Positions 40,983 through 51,960 of a DNA stretch of 64,000 nt are shown in pieces. Source of the stretch: Actinomycetota bacterium (lineage in GTDB: Bacteria; Actinomycetota; Actinomycetes; Mycobacteriales; HKI-0501); assembly GCA_030840805.1 (NCBI GenBank), contig JAVEDU010000035.1:32907-96906 (forward strand). The letters run 5' to 3'. Position 1 is the first letter of the stretch, and every line of letters begins with the position of its first letter. Below the pieces are notes generated by a model. That model was not told where the DNA came from. It saw only the letters and a list, made by a program, of their open reading frames with translations, and searched no databases. Position numbers and translations under genes: made by a program.

Positions 40983-41804
40983 CTAGCTCGCCTGCCGGGA
41001 CGTCACGGCGTCCCCCAGTCTGGCCCGGCCCCCGTCGAGCGCGGTGAGCACCCAGGGGCCGTCGTCGGTGAGCACGAACGTGTGCTCGGTGTGAGCGGCC
41101 AGTGACCGGTCCCGGGTGACGACGGTCCAGCCGTCCTCCAGCTCGTCCGTCTCCGGCGAGCCGAGGGTGATCATCGGTTCCACGGCCAGCGCCATGCCCT
41201 TGATCAGCTTGGGGCCGCGGCCGGGCTTGCCGTAGTTGAGCACGTGCGGGTCCTGGTGCATCTCGGTGCCGATGCCGTGGCCGCCGTAGCCCGTGACGAT
41301 GCCGTAGTCCCCCGCACTCCGCACGGTCTGCTCGACCGCGTGGCTGATGTCCGAGAGCCGGCCGCCGATGCGCGCGGCGGCGAAGCCGGCCCACATCGCG
41401 TCGTCGCAGACCCTCGCCATCTCCGCGTGCCGCGGGTCCACCGAGGGACCGACGCCGACGGTGATCGCCGAGTCGCCGTGCCACCCGTCGAGGATCGCGC
41501 CGCAGTCGATGGAGATCAGGTCACCGTCGCGCAGGACCTGACCGGCGGCCGGGATGCCGTGCACGACCTGGTCGTTCACCGACGCGCAGATCGACGCCGG
41601 GAACCCGTGGTAGCCCTTGAACGACGGGACCGCGCCCGCGGCCCGGATGGACTCCTCGGCGATCGCGTCGAGATCGGCCGTGCTGACCCCGGGGACCACC
41701 GCGGCGCGCAGCTTCTCGAGCGTCTCCGCGACCACGAGACCGGCGGCGCGCATCTTGTCGATCTGCGCGTCGGTCTTGATCTGGATGTGCTGGGTACGGA
41801 ACAC
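40983..41804 (-). CDS. map: Methionine aminopeptidase type I
   Basis: A 273-residue metalloprotease with the ligands in SIDCGAILDGWHGDSAITV, the histidine in GYGGHGIGTEMHQDP and the glutamates in LAVEPMITLG and HTEHTFV. It removes the initiator methionine. The GTG at 41804 (VFRTQHIQIKTDAQIDKMR) lies 5 bp after the adk stop. Confidence 0.95.
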   Translation of the reverse strand: MFRTQHIQIKTDAQIDKMRAAGLVVAETLEKLRAAVVPGVSTADLDAIAEESIRAAGAVPSFKGYHGFPASICASVNDQVVHGIPAAGQVLRDGDLISIDCGAILDGWHGDSAITVGVGPSVDPRHAEMARVCDDAMWAGFAAARIGGRLSDISHAVEQTVRSAGDYGIVTGYGGHGIGTEMHQDPHVLNYGKPGRGPKLIKGMALAVEPMITLGSPETDELEDGWTVVTRDRSLAAHTEHTFVLTDDGPWVLTALDGGRARLGDAVTSRQAS

Positions 41805-41809
41805 CGCGC

Positions 41810-42463
41810 TCAGCCCCCGAACGGGTCTAGCGCGTCGGTGGCGCGCTGGGTGACGTCCTCGACCGGTCCGGTCGCGTCGATGCCCACCAGCTTGCCCTGA
41901 CCGCCGTAGTAGTCCACCAGGGGTGCGGTCTGGTCCGCGTACACGCGCAGTCGCTCCGCGATGGTCTCCGGCTTGTCGTCGTCCCGCTGGAACAGCTCGC
42001 CGCCGCACCGGTCGCAGACGCCGTCGCGCTCGGTCGCGTCGAACTCGACGTGCCAGATCTTGCCGCAGCCGCGGCAGGTCCGGCGGCCGGACAGCCGGCG
42101 GATGACCTCGTCGTTGTCCACGACGAGCTCCAGCACGACGTCCAGCGCCGTGCCGAGCTCCGCGAGCATCTCGTCCAGGACCTTCGCCTGCGGGACCGTG
42201 CGGGGGAACCCGTCGAGCAGGAACCCGTCCGCGGCGTCCGGCTCGGCGAGCCGGTCGCGGACCATGTCGATGGTCACCTCGTCCGGTACGAGCTGCCCGG
42301 CGTCCATGTACTTCTTCGCCTGGAGCCCCAGTGGAGTGCCCTGACCGACGTTCGCGCGGAAGATGTCGCCGGTGGAGATCTTGGGCACCGATTGGTTGGC
42401 CGCGATGAACTCGGCCTGGGTCCCCTTGCCCGCGCCGGGGGGACCAACGAGTACGAGTCTCAC
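41810..42463 (-). CDS. adk: Adenylate kinase (zinc-lid form)
   Basis: A 217-residue enzyme with P-loop [19 protein letters not shown] and a LID carrying four cysteines (CRGCGK and CDRCGG) for a structural zinc. It interconverts AMP, ADP and ATP. The GTG start overlaps the secY stop by one base (TAGTG). Confidence 0.96.
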   Translation of the reverse strand: MRLVLVGPPGAGKGTQAEFIAANQSVPKISTGDIFRANVGQGTPLGLQAKKYMDAGQLVPDEVTIDMVRDRLAEPDAADGFLLDGFPRTVPQAKVLDEMLAELGTALDVVLELVVDNDEVIRRLSGRRTCRGCGKIWHVEFDATERDGVCDRCGGELFQRDDDKPETIAERLRVYADQTAPLVDYYGGQGKLVGIDATGPVEDVTQRATDALDPFGG

Positions 42464-43791
42464 TACCGGAGGAAACCTTCGTAGTTGCGCTGCATCAGCT
42501 GGCTCTCGATCTGCTTCACGGTCTCCAGCCCGACGCCGACGATGATGAGCACCGCCGTACCGCCGAACGGGAAGTTCACGGTGTTCTGCTGCCCGCCGGC
42601 CAGGTCGATGAACAGGTTCGGCAGGATCGCGATGATGCCGAGGTAGATCGAGCCCGGCAGGGTGATGCGGGACAGCACGTAGTCGAGGTACTCGGCGGTC
42701 GGGCGCCCGGGCCGGATGCCCGGCACGAAGCCGCCGTACTTCTTCATGTTGTCCGCGACCTCGGTCGGGTTGAACGTGATCGCCACGTAGAAGTACGTGA
42801 AGAAGATGATCAGCCCGAAGTACAGCAGGATGTGGACCCAGTGGCTCGGCGCGGTGACGTACCGCTCGACGAACGTGGCGACCGTGCCCTTGTTGTTCGG
42901 ATCCCCGAGCTGCAGGAACAGCGTCGGCAGGTACAGCAGCGACGAGGCGAAGATGACCGGGATGACACCGGCCTGGTTCACCTTCAGCGGGATGTACGTG
43001 GAGGTGCCGCCGTACATCCGCCGGCCGATCATCCGCTTCGCGTACTGGACCGGGATGCGGCGCTGGGCCTGCTCGATGAACACCACCGCGGTGATGATCA
43101 TCAAGATCACCACGAGGATGATGCCGAAGACCAGCGGGCCCTGCGTCTTGAAGATCGAGGCGCCCTCGGAGGGCAGCCGGGCCGCGATCGACGTGAAGAT
43201 CAGGACCGACATGCCGTTGCCGACGCCGCGGTCCGTGATGAGCTCGCCGAGCCACATGATCACCGCGGTACCGGCGGTCATCGTGATGACCAGCGTCGCG
43301 AGCGTCAGCCAGAAGGGCTGGGCCCCGGTGTCGGGGATGATGTCCAGGTTGCAGTTCTGGAAGAGCGTGCCCGAGCGCGCCAGGGCGATGAACCCCGTCG
43401 ACTGCAGGATCGCGAGCCCGATCGTCAGGTACCGCGTGTACTGGGTGATCTTGGCCTGGCCGGACTGGCCTTCCTTCTTCAGCTGCTCCAGCCGCGGGAT
43501 CACGACCACCAGCAGCTGCAGGATGATGCTCGCCGTGATGTACGGCATGATCCCGAGCGCGAAGACGGTCAGCTGGAGCAGCGCGCCACCGCTGAACAGG
43601 TTCAGGAGGGTGAAGACGTCGGCGTTCGCGCCGTTGGCCTCGAAGTTGAGGCACTGCTGGACGTTCGAGTACGAGACGCCCGGCGACGGCAGGGTGGCGC
43701 CGAACCGGTAGATCGCGATGATGAAGAGCGTGAAGAGGATCTTCTTGCGCAGGTCGGGCGTCTTGAAAGCCCTACCGAAGGCGGCGAGCAC
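42463..43791 (-). CDS. secY: Preprotein translocase subunit SecY
   Basis: A 442-residue protein with ten predicted membrane helices; landmarks are the plug-region start, [18 protein letters not shown] and the cytoplasmic loop with [20 protein letters not shown]. It forms the protein-conducting channel. It has its own promoter (43894-43923) and heads secY-adk-map. Confidence 0.97.
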   Translation of the reverse strand: MLAAFGRAFKTPDLRKKILFTLFIIAIYRFGATLPSPGVSYSNVQQCLNFEANGANADVFTLLNLFSGGALLQLTVFALGIMPYITASIILQLLVVVIPRLEQLKKEGQSGQAKITQYTRYLTIGLAILQSTGFIALARSGTLFQNCNLDIIPDTGAQPFWLTLATLVITMTAGTAVIMWLGELITDRGVGNGMSVLIFTSIAARLPSEGASIFKTQGPLVFGIILVVILMIITAVVFIEQAQRRIPVQYAKRMIGRRMYGGTSTYIPLKVNQAGVIPVIFASSLLYLPTLFLQLGDPNNKGTVATFVERYVTAPSHWVHILLYFGLIIFFTYFYVAITFNPTEVADNMKKYGGFVPGIRPGRPTAEYLDYVLSRITLPGSIYLGIIAILPNLFIDLAGGQQNTVNFPFGGTAVLIIVGVGLETVKQIESQLMQRNYEGFLR

Positions 43792-43893
43792 GTGTCCTCC
43801 TGCGCGCGGGGCCCGTGGGGCCGTCCCGCTGGTCGGCCGGCTTCGGGGCCGTCGGGCTCCCGGTCGGCGTGTCCTCGGTCTGGTGTACCGGCG

Positions 43894-43923
43894 ACTCTAA
43901 CAGCCGCTCGTCTGGGGGGTCAC
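43894..43923 (-). promoter_or_regulatory. Promoter of secY-adk-map
   Basis: Minus-strand GTGACC (43923-43918), 18-bp spacer, TAGAGT (43899-43894). The leader to secY is about 95 nt and contains a GACACGCCGACC-like motif (43861-43873), related to the rpsL and rpsJ leaders. Confidence 0.6.
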
Positions 43924-43958
43924 CGCGACGGTGTCCGAGCCCCCCGGGGGGCGGGACG

Positions 43959-43991
43959 CCAGCGCCGCCGGCGCTCGGCCGGCGGCGCTGG
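43959..43991 (-). terminator. 13-bp hairpin after rplO
   Basis: CCAGCGCCGCCGG (43959-43971) pairs perfectly with 43979-43991 around a 7-nt loop, 16 nt after the rplO stop. It probably ends or attenuates the spc transcript before the separate secY promoter. Confidence 0.75.
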
Positions 43992-44007
43992 TGTCCACGG
44001 GTACTGC

Positions 44008-44451
44008 CTACAGCTCGACGACGCTGCCGCCGGCGGCGGCGATCTTCTCCTTGGCGGAGGTGGAGAACGCGTGCGCCGACACCGTCAGCGTCACGCCCCC
44101 GAGATCGCCGTTGCCGAGCACCTTGACCAGGTGGCCCTTGCGGACCGCCCCGGCCTCGACCAGCTCGTCGACCGTGATCTCGCCGCCGTTCGGGAACAGC
44201 TCGGCGAGACGGTCCAGGTTGACGACCTGGTACTCGGTACGGAAGCGGTTCTTGAAGCCCTTGAGCTTCGGAAGCCGCATGTGGAGCGGCATCTGACCGC
44301 CCTCGAACCGGGCGGGCACCTGGTAACGGGCCTTGGTGCCCTTGGTGCCTCGACCGGCGGTCTTGCCCTTGGACGCCTCACCGCGACCCACTCGGGTCTT
44401 CTTGGTGTGCGCGCCCGGAGCCGGGCGCAGGTGGTGAACCTTGAGGGCCAT
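44008..44451 (-). CDS. rplO: 50S ribosomal protein L15
   Basis: A 147-residue protein with [38 protein letters not shown] and a C-terminal [12 protein letters not shown]. It helps late 50S assembly. It starts 2 bp after rpmD. Confidence 0.97.
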   Translation of the reverse strand: MALKVHHLRPAPGAHTKKTRVGRGEASKGKTAGRGTKGTKARYQVPARFEGGQMPLHMRLPKLKGFKNRFRTEYQVVNLDRLAELFPNGGEITVDELVEAGAVRKGHLVKVLGNGDLGGVTLTVSAHAFSTSAKEKIAAAGGSVVEL

Positions 44452-44453
44452 GG

Positions 44454-44636
44454 CTACTCGACCTCCTCGACCTGCACGAGGTGGGGCACGGTTGCGACCA
44501 TGCCCCGGATCTCGGGCCGGTCTTCCTTGACTACCACATCGTGGATTCGCTTCAGGCCGAGCGAACGCAGCGTGTCACGCTGGTTCTGCCTGGACCCGAT
44601 GACGGAACGGACCTGGGTGACCTTCAGACGCGCCAT
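44454..44636 (-). CDS. rpmD: 50S ribosomal protein L30
   Basis: A 60-residue protein starting [24 protein letters not shown] at 44645 would add three residues but overlaps the rpsE stop. No strong ribosome site separates the two options. Confidence 0.95.
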   Translation of the reverse strand: MARLKVTQVRSVIGSRQNQRDTLRSLGLKRIHDVVVKEDRPEIRGMVATVPHLVQVEEVE

Positions 44637-44641
44637 GCCGC

Positions 44642-45247
44642 TCACTGCCCCGCGCCGGCACGGGCCCGCAGCATCGCGGCGGGAGCCACGTCCTCCAGGG
44701 GCAGACCACGGCGAGCCGCGATCTCCTCGGGACGGACGAGGTCACGCAGCGCCTGCACGGTCGCATGCACGATGTTGATGGCGTTCGACGAGCCGAGGCT
44801 CTTGCTCAGCACGTCGTGGATGCCGGCGCACTCGAGCACGGCGCGCACCGGACCACCGGCGATGACACCGGTACCGGGGCTGGCGGGCTTGAGGAGCACG
44901 ACGCCGGCGGCTGCCTCACCCTGCACGGGGTGCGGGATGGTGGCACCGATCCGCGGCACGCGGAAGAAGTTCTTCTTGGCCTCCTCGACACCCTTGGCGA
45001 TCGCCGCGGGCACCTCCTTGGCCTTGCCGTAGCCGACACCCACCTGGCCGTCGCCGTCACCGACGACGACGAGGGCGGTGAAGCTGAAGCGACGACCGCC
45101 CTTGACGACCTTCGCGACGCGGTTGATGGCGACAACCCGCTCGATGTGCGGCGACTTCTCGGGGGCGGCCCCGCCACGGCCGCCATCGCGGCGGTCGCGG
45201 CGGTCGTTCCCGCCGGTCCCTCCGCCTCGGCGCTGCTGACCAGGCAT
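44642..45247 (-). CDS. rpsE: 30S ribosomal protein S5
   Basis: A 201-residue protein with a Gly/Arg-rich N-terminal extension (about 1-30), the double-stranded RNA-binding part ([38 protein letters not shown]) and [19 protein letters not shown]. It contributes to decoding fidelity. Confidence 0.97.
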   Translation of the reverse strand: MPGQQRRGGGTGGNDRRDRRDGGRGGAAPEKSPHIERVVAINRVAKVVKGGRRFSFTALVVVGDGDGQVGVGYGKAKEVPAAIAKGVEEAKKNFFRVPRIGATIPHPVQGEAAAGVVLLKPASPGTGVIAGGPVRAVLECAGIHDVLSKSLGSSNAINIVHATVQALRDLVRPEEIAARRGLPLEDVAPAAMLRARAGAGQ

Positions 45248-45293
45248 CAGGCGTCCCTCTCAGTCTGCTGGTTCATGCGGTTCCCAACGATCA

Positions 45294-45692
45294 TCAGAAC
45301 TTCAGCCCACCCTCGCGGGCGGCGTCGGCCAGTGCGGCGATCCGGCCGTGGTACTTGTTGCCACCACGGTCGAACACCACCGCGGAGACGCCCGCGGCCT
45401 GAGCACGCGAGGCGAGCAGCTCGCCCACCTTGCGCGCCTGAGCCGTCTTGTCGCCGACCCCGGCACCCCGGATCGAGGTGTCGAGCGTCGACGCGGCCGC
45501 CAGCGTGTGGCCCTGGGTGTCGTCCACGATCTGCGCCGTGATGTGCCGGCTCGAACGGGTGACGACGAGGCGCGGCTGGGCAGCCGTGCCGGAGACGCGC
45601 TTCCGGATGCGGAAGTGGCGGCGGGCACGGCCGACGCGGCGGATCGCGGAGACACCCGCGCCCTTGCTGCGCTGCAGCAGAGTGGCAGCCAT
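45294..45692 (-). CDS. rplR: 50S ribosomal protein L18
   Basis: A 132-residue protein binding 5S rRNA, with [20 protein letters not shown] and [20 protein letters not shown]. The ATG overlaps the rplF stop by one base (TGATG). A GTG one codon upstream is also possible. Confidence 0.96.
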   Translation of the reverse strand: MAATLLQRSKGAGVSAIRRVGRARRHFRIRKRVSGTAAQPRLVVTRSSRHITAQIVDDTQGHTLAAASTLDTSIRGAGVGDKTAQARKVGELLASRAQAAGVSAVVFDRGGNKYHGRIAALADAAREGGLKF

Positions 45693-46228
45693 CACTTACC
45701 AGCCTTTCCGGCCTTGCGGCGCACGATCTCGCCCTGGTACCGCACGCCCTTGCCCTTGTACGGCTCCGGCGGACGGATCTTGCGGATGTTGGCGGCGACC
45801 TCGCCGACCTTCTGCTTGTCGATGCCCTCGACCGTGAACAGCGTGGGGCGCTCCACCTTGAAGGTGATGCCCTCCGGTGCGCGGACGACGACCGGGTGGC
45901 TGAAGCCGAGCGCGAACTCGAGGTCCGAGCCCTTCGCGGCCACCCGGTAACCGGTACCGACGATCTCGAGCGTCTTGGCGTAGCCGGTGGTCACGCCGGC
46001 GATCATGTTGGCGACCAGCGTGCGCGACAGCCCGTGCAGGGCACGGCTGGCGCGCTCGTCGTTAGGCCGCTTCACGAGCAGAGTGCCGTCTTCGCGCTCG
46101 ACCGTGATCGGCTCGGCGACGGTGTGGTTGAGCTCGCCCTTGGGCCCCTTCACCGTGACGGTGCGGCCCTCGATGGCGACGTCCACCCCGCTCGGGACGG
46201 GGATGGGCAGGCGTCCGATTCGAGACAT
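45692..46228 (-). CDS. rplF: 50S ribosomal protein L6
   Basis: A 178-residue protein, start [15 protein letters not shown] and C-terminal region [17 protein letters not shown]. It lies near the factor-binding centre. It starts 15 bp after rpsH. Confidence 0.97.
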   Translation of the reverse strand: MSRIGRLPIPVPSGVDVAIEGRTVTVKGPKGELNHTVAEPITVEREDGTLLVKRPNDERASRALHGLSRTLVANMIAGVTTGYAKTLEIVGTGYRVAAKGSDLEFALGFSHPVVVRAPEGITFKVERPTLFTVEGIDKQKVGEVAANIRKIRPPEPYKGKGVRYQGEIVRRKAGKAGK

Positions 46229-46243
46229 GCTCCGATCCCTCCC

Positions 46244-46642
46244 TTACCAGACGTAGGCGAGGACTTCCCCGCCCACTCCGCGCTTGTTGGCCTGACGGTC
46301 GGTCAGCAGACCGGTCGACGTCGAGATGATCGCCACCCCGAGCCCGCCGAGGACCCTGGGCAGGCCATTGGACTTGGCGTACACACGCAGGCCGGGCTTC
46401 GACACTCGGCGAACGCCGGCAATGCTGCGCTCACGGTTCGGCCCGTACTTCAGGTCGATGATGAGCGTCTTGCCGACCTCGGCGTCCTCTACCGTCCACC
46501 CCGCGATGTAGCCCTCCTGCTGGAGGATCTGCGCGATGTGCGACTTGAGCTTCGAGTGGGGCATCGACACGCGATCGTGATACGCCGAGTTGGCGTTTCG
46601 CAGACGAGTCAGCATGTCTGCGATCGGGTCGGTCATGGTCAT
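46244..46642 (-). CDS. rpsH: 30S ribosomal protein S8
   Basis: A 132-residue protein from the first ATG ([18 protein letters not shown]) with AAAGG about 11 nt upstream; a second ATG at 46636 is the alternative. The C-terminus GIAIISTST-type motif ([16 protein letters not shown]) binds helix 21 of 16S rRNA. In other bacteria S8 represses the spc operon. Confidence 0.97.
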   Translation of the reverse strand: MTMTDPIADMLTRLRNANSAYHDRVSMPHSKLKSHIAQILQQEGYIAGWTVEDAEVGKTLIIDLKYGPNRERSIAGVRRVSKPGLRVYAKSNGLPRVLGGLGVAIISTSTGLLTDRQANKRGVGGEVLAYVW

Positions 46643-46736
46643 GGGGTTCGTGCCTTTCTCGCCGCGGTTCCCTGGGGCCTTCGGCGAAGCAGGTCGACCC
46701 GCGGGTAGCGGATCGGAGCGGTGGTGAGCGCGGGGC

Positions 46737-46922
46737 TTACCAGGAGGACTTGGTGATGCCCGGAAGCTCGCCTCGGTGCGCCATCTCGCGGACGCAGATC
46801 CGGCAGAGCCCGAACACGCGGTACACCGCACGCGGCCGGCCGCACCGCTGACAGCGGGTGTAGGCGCGAACAGCGAACTTCGGCTTGCGCTTGGCCTTCT
46901 CGACGAGAGCCTTCTTGGCCAT
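46737..46922 (-). CDS. rpsZ: 30S ribosomal protein S14, zinc-binding (type Z)
   Basis: A 61-residue protein with four cysteines (RCQRCGRPR and LCRICVREM) in the C+ arrangement, the short zinc form of S14. It follows rplE by 3 bp, the usual spc position; the 94 bp before rpsH hold no gene. Confidence 0.97.
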   Translation of the reverse strand: MAKKALVEKAKRKPKFAVRAYTRCQRCGRPRAVYRVFGLCRICVREMAHRGELPGITKSSW

Positions 46923-46925
46923 CGG

Positions 46926-47489
46926 TCAGTTCTCCTTGAAGGGGAAGCCCAGGTGCTTCAGCAGCGCCCGGCCCTCCTCATCGGTGGTGGCAGTGGTGAC
47001 GACGGTGATGTCCATACCGCGCGGCCGATCGATCCGGTCGACATCGATCTCGTGGAACATCGACTGCTCGTTGAGACCGAACGTGTAGTTCCCGTGGCCG
47101 TCGAACTGCTTCGGCGACAGGCCGCGGAAGTCGCGGATACGGGGCAGCGCGATCGACAGCAGCCGGTCCAGGAACTCCCACATGCGGTCGTTGCGAAGGG
47201 TGACCTTCGCGCCGATCGGCATGCCCTCGCGGAGCTTGAACTGCGCGATGGACTTCGTGGCCCGGCGGACCTGCGGCTTCTGGCCGGTGATGGCCGTGAG
47301 GTCGCGGACCGCGCCGTCGATGAGCTTGGCGTCGCGGGCGGCGTCACCGACACCCATGTTGACGACGACCTTGACCACGCCGGGGACCTGCATGACGTTG
47401 CCGAAGGAGAACTCCTCCAGCAGCGCCGGCTTGATCTCCGCGCGGTACCGGGCCTTGAGCCGCGGCATGTCGGTGGTGGGGGCAGTCAT
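46926..47489 (-). CDS. rplE: 50S ribosomal protein L5
   Basis: A 187-residue 5S rRNA-binding protein with [19 protein letters not shown] and [16 protein letters not shown] used the ATG at 47489, which has AAGGAA 9 nt upstream; a GTG two codons earlier overlaps the rplX stop. Confidence 0.97.
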   Translation of the reverse strand: MTAPTTDMPRLKARYRAEIKPALLEEFSFGNVMQVPGVVKVVVNMGVGDAARDAKLIDGAVRDLTAITGQKPQVRRATKSIAQFKLREGMPIGAKVTLRNDRMWEFLDRLLSIALPRIRDFRGLSPKQFDGHGNYTFGLNEQSMFHEIDVDRIDRPRGMDITVVTTATTDEEGRALLKHLGFPFKEN

Positions 47490-47491
47490 GA

Positions 47492-47815
47492 TCACAGTTC
47501 CTTACCGGAACGGCGGGACACGCGGACCGTGCGGCCGTTCTCGTCCTTGGCTGCGCCGACCCGGGTCGCCTTGCCCTCGGAGTCCACGACCATCACGTTG
47601 CTCACGTGGATCGGAGCCTCCTGCGTGACGATGCCGCCGGACTTGGCCCCACGCTGCGTGGTGGACACCCGGGTGTGCTTCTTGATGCGGTTCACGCCCT
47701 CGACGAGGATCTTGTTCGTCTCCGGGTAGGCCAGAATGACCTTGCCCTTCGCGCCCTTGTCCTTGCCTGCGACGACGAGGACCGTGTCGCCCTTCTTGAT
47801 CTTCATGGCCGCCAT
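47492..47815 (-). CDS. rplX: 50S ribosomal protein L24
   Basis: A 107-residue KOW-type protein, [20 protein letters not shown] near the start. It initiates 50S assembly. ATG 47815 has GGAGGT 10 nt upstream; ATG 47806 (MKIKKGD) is also possible. Confidence 0.96.
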   Translation of the reverse strand: MAAMKIKKGDTVLVVAGKDKGAKGKVILAYPETNKILVEGVNRIKKHTRVSTTQRGAKSGGIVTQEAPIHVSNVMVVDSEGKATRVGAAKDENGRTVRVSRRSGKEL

Positions 47816-47817
47816 GG

Positions 47818-48186
47818 TCAGAGCACCTCCGGTGCCAGCGAGATGATCTTCATGAACTTCTTGTCGCGCAGCTCGCGCCCGACCGGGCCGAAGATGCGCG
47901 TACCCCGCGGGTCGCCACCGTCCTTGATGAGGACGGCCGCGTTCTCGTCGAAGCGGATGTAGGAACCGTCCGGTCGACGCTTCTCCTTGACGGTGCGGAC
48001 CACGACCGCCTTGACGACGTCACCGCGCTTCACGCCCGCGCCGGGGATGGCGTCCTTGACGGTGCCCACGATGATGTCGCCGATGCCGGCGTACCGCCGA
48101 CCCGAGCCACCGAGAACACGGATGCACAAGATTTCCTTGGCACCGGTGTTGTCGGCGACACGCAGTCGCGACTCCTGCTGGATCAC
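47818..48186 (-). CDS. rplN: 50S ribosomal protein L14
   Basis: A 122-residue protein, start [20 protein letters not shown] and end [13 protein letters not shown]. It forms an intersubunit bridge. It lies 2 bp before rplX and 91 bp after rpsQ. Confidence 0.98.
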   Translation of the reverse strand: MIQQESRLRVADNTGAKEILCIRVLGGSGRRYAGIGDIIVGTVKDAIPGAGVKRGDVVKAVVVRTVKEKRRPDGSYIRFDENAAVLIKDGGDPRGTRIFGPVGRELRDKKFMKIISLAPEVL

Positions 48187-48277
48187 GTCAACTCCTGGTT
48201 GTCTCGCCGGTTCTCATCGCTGAGCCTGGCGGAACGGATGGGATCAGGTGTGGGGTCTCCCCCGCCGTCCCAAGGGG

Positions 48278-48553
48278 CTACTTGGCCTTCTCGAGGATCT
48301 CCACGATGCGCCAGCGCTTGGTCGCCGACAGCGGCCGCGTCTCCATCAGGAGAACACGGTCACCGACGCCGGCCGTGTTGGCCTCGTCGTGGGCCTTGAG
48401 CTTGCTCGTACGGCGAAGGACCTTGCCGTACAGGCGGTGCTTGACGCGGTCCTCGACCTCGACCACGACCGTCTTGTCCATCTTGTCGCTGACCACGAGG
48501 CCCTCGCGAAGCTTGCGGTTCGCGCGCTCGATGGTGTCTGTCTGCTCGCTCAT
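48278..48553 (-). CDS. rpsQ: 30S ribosomal protein S17
   Basis: A 91-residue OB-fold protein with [20 protein letters not shown] and [18 protein letters not shown]. It binds the 5' domain of 16S rRNA. It starts 14 bp after rpmC. Confidence 0.97.
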   Translation of the reverse strand: MSEQTDTIERANRKLREGLVVSDKMDKTVVVEVEDRVKHRLYGKVLRRTSKLKAHDEANTAGVGDRVLLMETRPLSATKRWRIVEILEKAK

Positions 48554-48567
48554 ACTCTCGTCCCCAC

Positions 48568-48807
48568 TCAGTCCGAAGTCTCGGTACCGGTCCGCACCAG
48601 CCCGAGCTCGCGCTCGCGCATCACGGTGTAGATCCGGGCGATGTCACGACGGACAGCCTGCAGCCGGCGATTGTTGTCCAGCTGCCCGGTGGCGTTCTGG
48701 AACCGGAGGTTGAACAACTCCTCCTTGAACTCGCGAACCCGCGTCACGAGCTCCTCGTCGGCAAGCTCACGCAGCTCCGCGACCTTCTGGTTCGGTGCGC
48801 TCGCCAT
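48568..48807 (-). CDS. rpmC: 50S ribosomal protein L29
   Basis: A 79-residue two-helix protein with [20 protein letters not shown] and [14 protein letters not shown]. The ATG overlaps the rplP stop by one base (TGATG). Confidence 0.97.
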   Translation of the reverse strand: MASAPNQKVAELRELADEELVTRVREFKEELFNLRFQNATGQLDNNRRLQAVRRDIARIYTVMRERELGLVRTGTETSD

Positions 48808-49226
48808 CAGATTTCACCCACTTCGCGCTTCACGATGCGGCACTTCATCGGCAGCTTGTGGATCGCGCGCCGCATTGCCTCACGCGCCACCTGCTCACTC
48901 GGGTACGCGAGCTCGAAGAGCACACGACCCGGCTTGACGTTGGCCACCCACCACTCGGGAGAACCCTTACCGGAACCCATGCGGGTCTCGGCCGGCTTCT
49001 TCGTGAGCGGGCGGTCCGGGTAGATGTTGATCCAGACCTTGCCGCCACGCTTGATGTGGCGGGTCATCGCGATACGCGCCGACTCGATCTGGCGGTTGGT
49101 CACGTACGCCGGCTCGAGAGCCTGGATGCCGTACTCACCGAAGGTGACCCTCGTACCGCCCTTGGCCTTGCCGTGGCGGTCCGGGTGGTGCTGCTTGCGG
49201 TGCTTGACCCTGCGGGGGATCAGCAT
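48807..49226 (-). CDS. rplP: 50S ribosomal protein L16
   Basis: A 139-residue protein, [20 protein letters not shown] with the functional [20 protein letters not shown] stretch at the A site. It lies 3 bp after rpsC. Confidence 0.98.
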   Translation of the reverse strand: MLIPRRVKHRKQHHPDRHGKAKGGTRVTFGEYGIQALEPAYVTNRQIESARIAMTRHIKRGGKVWINIYPDRPLTKKPAETRMGSGKGSPEWWVANVKPGRVLFELAYPSEQVAREAMRRAIHKLPMKCRIVKREVGEI

Positions 49227-49229
49227 GGG

Positions 49230-50129
49230 TCAGCCCTCCTGCCCTGCATCGGTGGTCTGCGCCGGGGTCTCGACCTGCGCCTCGACGGGCGCGGTCTCGA
49301 CCTGCGGTGCCTCGACCTGCGGTGCCTCGACGGGTGCCGTCTCGGCCGGTGCCGCCTCGGCGGGTGCGTCGGCGGCCCGGTTGGACCGGCTCGCCTCGGT
49401 GCTCGTGGTGGTGCCGGACGAACCCGAACGACGCGGGCGGACCGGACGCTCGCGACGCGCCTGGCGCACGACGGCCTCGGCAGCCTCACGCTCGGCGCGG
49501 CTCTGCACGACGTCACCCTTGTAGATCCAGACCTTCACGCCGATGCGGCCGAAGGTGGTCCGCGCCTCGTACAGGCCGTAGTCGATGTTCGCGCGGAGCG
49601 TGTGCAGCGGCACCCGGCCCTCGCGGTAGAACTCCGAGCGGCTCATCTCGGCACCGCCGAGACGACCGGAGCACTGGACCCGGATGCCCTTGACGCCCGG
49701 GCTCTTCATCGCGGACTGCATCGCCTTGCGCATGGCCCGCCGGAAGGACACCCGGCTGGACAGCTGCTCGGCCACGCCCTGCGCGACCAGCTGGGCGTCC
49801 GACTCGGGGTTCTTGACCTCGAGGATGTTCAGCTGGACCTGCTTGGCGGTGAGCTTCTCGAGCTCCGAGCGGATGCGGTCGGCCTCCGCGCCGCGGCGGC
49901 CGATGACGATGCCCGGCCGAGCGGTGTGGATGTCGACGCGGACCCGGTCACGGGTGCGCTCGATCTCGACCTTGGAGATGCCGGCCCGCTCCATGCCCTT
50001 GGACATCATCTTGCGGATGGCGACGTCCTCGCCCACGTACTCGGAGTACAGCTTGTCCGCGTACCAGCGGGACTTCCAGTCGGTCGTGATACCGAGGCGG
50101 AACCCGTGCGGGTTGACCTTCTGACCCAT
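49230..50129 (-). CDS. rpsC: 30S ribosomal protein S3 with extended C-terminus
   Basis: A 299-residue protein. The KH domain ([20 protein letters not shown]) and C-terminal domain end near residue 215. A further 80 or so residues are basic first, then rich in Ala/Pro/Glu/Val ([20 protein letters not shown]). The tail contains an imprecise repeat of VEAPQ. The ATG overlaps the rplV stop by one base. Confidence 0.96.
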   Translation of the reverse strand: MGQKVNPHGFRLGITTDWKSRWYADKLYSEYVGEDVAIRKMMSKGMERAGISKVEIERTRDRVRVDIHTARPGIVIGRRGAEADRIRSELEKLTAKQVQLNILEVKNPESDAQLVAQGVAEQLSSRVSFRRAMRKAMQSAMKSPGVKGIRVQCSGRLGGAEMSRSEFYREGRVPLHTLRANIDYGLYEARTTFGRIGVKVWIYKGDVVQSRAEREAAEAVVRQARRERPVRPRRSGSSGTTTSTEASRSNRAADAPAEAAPAETAPVEAPQVEAPQVETAPVEAQVETPAQTTDAGQEG

Positions 50130-50731
50130 TACTCGGCGCTCCCCTTCACGGCAGCATCTTCAACCGCATTTGCGGCGTTGGCCTTGGTCGCCTTCGCGGC
50201 CGAAGCGTTCTTGGCCGGCGCCTTCTTGGCCGGAGCCTTCTTCGCCGCCGTCTTCTTGGCGGGCGCGGTCGACGCCGACTCGGCGGTGTCCTTCGTCGCC
50301 GGACGCGCGTCGTCGGCCTTCTTGACGGCCTTCTTCGCGGTCTTCTTCACCGGGCGCGTGGTGGCAACGCTCTCCACCACGACGGTGATGTGACTGGTGC
50401 GCTTGCGGATCCGGTACGCCCGGCCCTGCGCACGCGGCCGGAACCGCTTCATCGTCGGGCCCTCGTCCACGTACGCCTGCGAGACAAGCAGGGTGTCCGG
50501 GTCGAGCCGCTCGTTGTTCTCGGCGTTCGCCACCGCGGAGGCGAGCACCTTGAACACCGGCTCGCTGGCGGCCTGCGGTGCGAACTGCAGCACCGTCAGG
50601 GCCTCCCGGGCGGGCAGGCCGCGGATGAGGTCGACCACACGGCGCGCCTTCATCGGCGTCACGCGCACGTAGCGCGCCCGTGCCATCGCGCCCGGGAGGG
50701 TGGGCACGCCACCCTTGGGCTTGGCTTCCAT
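50129..50731 (-). CDS. rplV: 50S ribosomal protein L22 with Lys/Ala-rich extension
   Basis: A 200-residue protein. The L22 core (about 15-125) has [20 protein letters not shown] and [18 protein letters not shown]. The final 75 residues are a histone-like Lys/Ala/Pro tail ([18 protein letters not shown]). The core is normally about 115 residues. ATG 50731 has AAGGGG upstream. Confidence 0.95.
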   Translation of the reverse strand: MEAKPKGGVPTLPGAMARARYVRVTPMKARRVVDLIRGLPAREALTVLQFAPQAASEPVFKVLASAVANAENNERLDPDTLLVSQAYVDEGPTMKRFRPRAQGRAYRIRKRTSHITVVVESVATTRPVKKTAKKAVKKADDARPATKDTAESASTAPAKKTAAKKAPAKKAPAKNASAAKATKANAANAVEDAAVKGSAE

Positions 50732-50786
50732 CGGTGTCCCCTTGCTCTCAAGTCTCTAGGTCGTGCGTGGTGTCGGCGCAACCGGA

Positions 50787-51068
50787 TTAGCGGCGGCGGG
50801 CCTTGCGGTCGTCCTTCTCGTGACCCTTGAACGTGCGGGTCGGAGCGAACTCGCCGAGCTTGTGCCCGACCATCGCCTCGGTGACGAACACCGGGACATG
50901 CTTACGGCCGTCGTGCACGGCGATCGTGTGCCCGAGCATGTCGGGGATGATCGTCGAGCGCCGGGACCAGGTCTTGATGACGTTCTTGGTGCCCTTGTCG
51001 TTCTGTACGTCCACCTTCTTGAGCAGGTGGTCGTCGACGAAGGGGCCCTTCTTCAGGCTGCGCGGCAT
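50787..51068 (-). CDS. rpsS: 30S ribosomal protein S19
   Basis: A 93-residue protein, [20 protein letters not shown] and [18 protein letters not shown]. It is in the 30S head. It starts 12 bp after rplB. Confidence 0.98.
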   Translation of the reverse strand: MPRSLKKGPFVDDHLLKKVDVQNDKGTKNVIKTWSRRSTIIPDMLGHTIAVHDGRKHVPVFVTEAMVGHKLGEFAPTRTFKGHEKDDRKARRR

Positions 51069-51080
51069 TGGTCAGGCTCC

Positions 51081-51914
51081 TCAGCGCTTCTTGCCGGTAC
51101 GGCGGCGGCGGACGATGAGGGCATCGCTCGCCTTGCGGCGGCGGGTACGACCCTCGGGCTTGCCCGCCGGGTTCACCGGGTGGCGACCACCGGAGGTCTT
51201 GCCCTCACCACCACCGTGCGGGTGGTCGACCGGGTTCATGGCGACACCACGGACGGTCGGGCGCTTGCCCTTCCACCGCATCCGGCCGGCCTTGCCCCAG
51301 TTGATGTTCGACTGCTCGGCGTTGCCGACCTCACCGATCGAGGCGCGGCAGCGGACGTCGACGTTCCGGATCTCGCCCGAGGGCATCCGCAGCTGGGCGT
51401 ACGGCCCGTCCTTGGCGACGAGCTGGACGCTCGTGCCGGCGGACCGCGCGATCTTCGCGCCGCCGCCGGGCCGGAGCTCGATGGCGTGGATGACCGTACC
51501 CACCGGGATGTTGCGCAGCGGCAGGTTGTTACCCGGCTTGATGTCCGCGCCCGCGCCGCACTCGATCCGGTCGCCCTGGCGCAGCTTGTTCGGCGCGATG
51601 ATGTAGCGCTTCTCGCCGTCCAGGAAGTGCAGCAGCGCGATGCGGGCGGTGCGGTTCGGGTCGTACTCGATGTGCGCGACCTTGGCCGGCACCCCGTCCT
51701 TGTCGGCCCGGCGGAAGTCGATCAGCCGGTACGCACGCTTGTGACCACCACCCTGGTGCCGCGTCGTCACACGCCCGTGGACGTTGCGGCCACCCTTGTT
51801 GTGGAGCGGGCGGACCAGCGACTTCTCGGGGGTGTCGCGAGTGATCTCGGCGAAGTCAGCCACGCTCGAGCCACGGCGCCCCGGCGTCGTCGGCTTGTAC
51901 TTGCGGATACCCAT
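51081..51914 (-). CDS. rplB: 50S ribosomal protein L2
   Basis: A 277-residue protein near the peptidyl-transferase centre, [20 protein letters not shown] and the conserved [20 protein letters not shown]. Length and motifs are normal. Confidence 0.98.
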   Translation of the reverse strand: MGIRKYKPTTPGRRGSSVADFAEITRDTPEKSLVRPLHNKGGRNVHGRVTTRHQGGGHKRAYRLIDFRRADKDGVPAKVAHIEYDPNRTARIALLHFLDGEKRYIIAPNKLRQGDRIECGAGADIKPGNNLPLRNIPVGTVIHAIELRPGGGAKIARSAGTSVQLVAKDGPYAQLRMPSGEIRNVDVRCRASIGEVGNAEQSNINWGKAGRMRWKGKRPTVRGVAMNPVDHPHGGGEGKTSGGRHPVNPAGKPEGRTRRRKASDALIVRRRRTGKKR

Positions 51915-51960
51915 GAGATCCGTTCCTCAGCTTCTCTGTCCTTCGGGGGGTCGATCGCCG

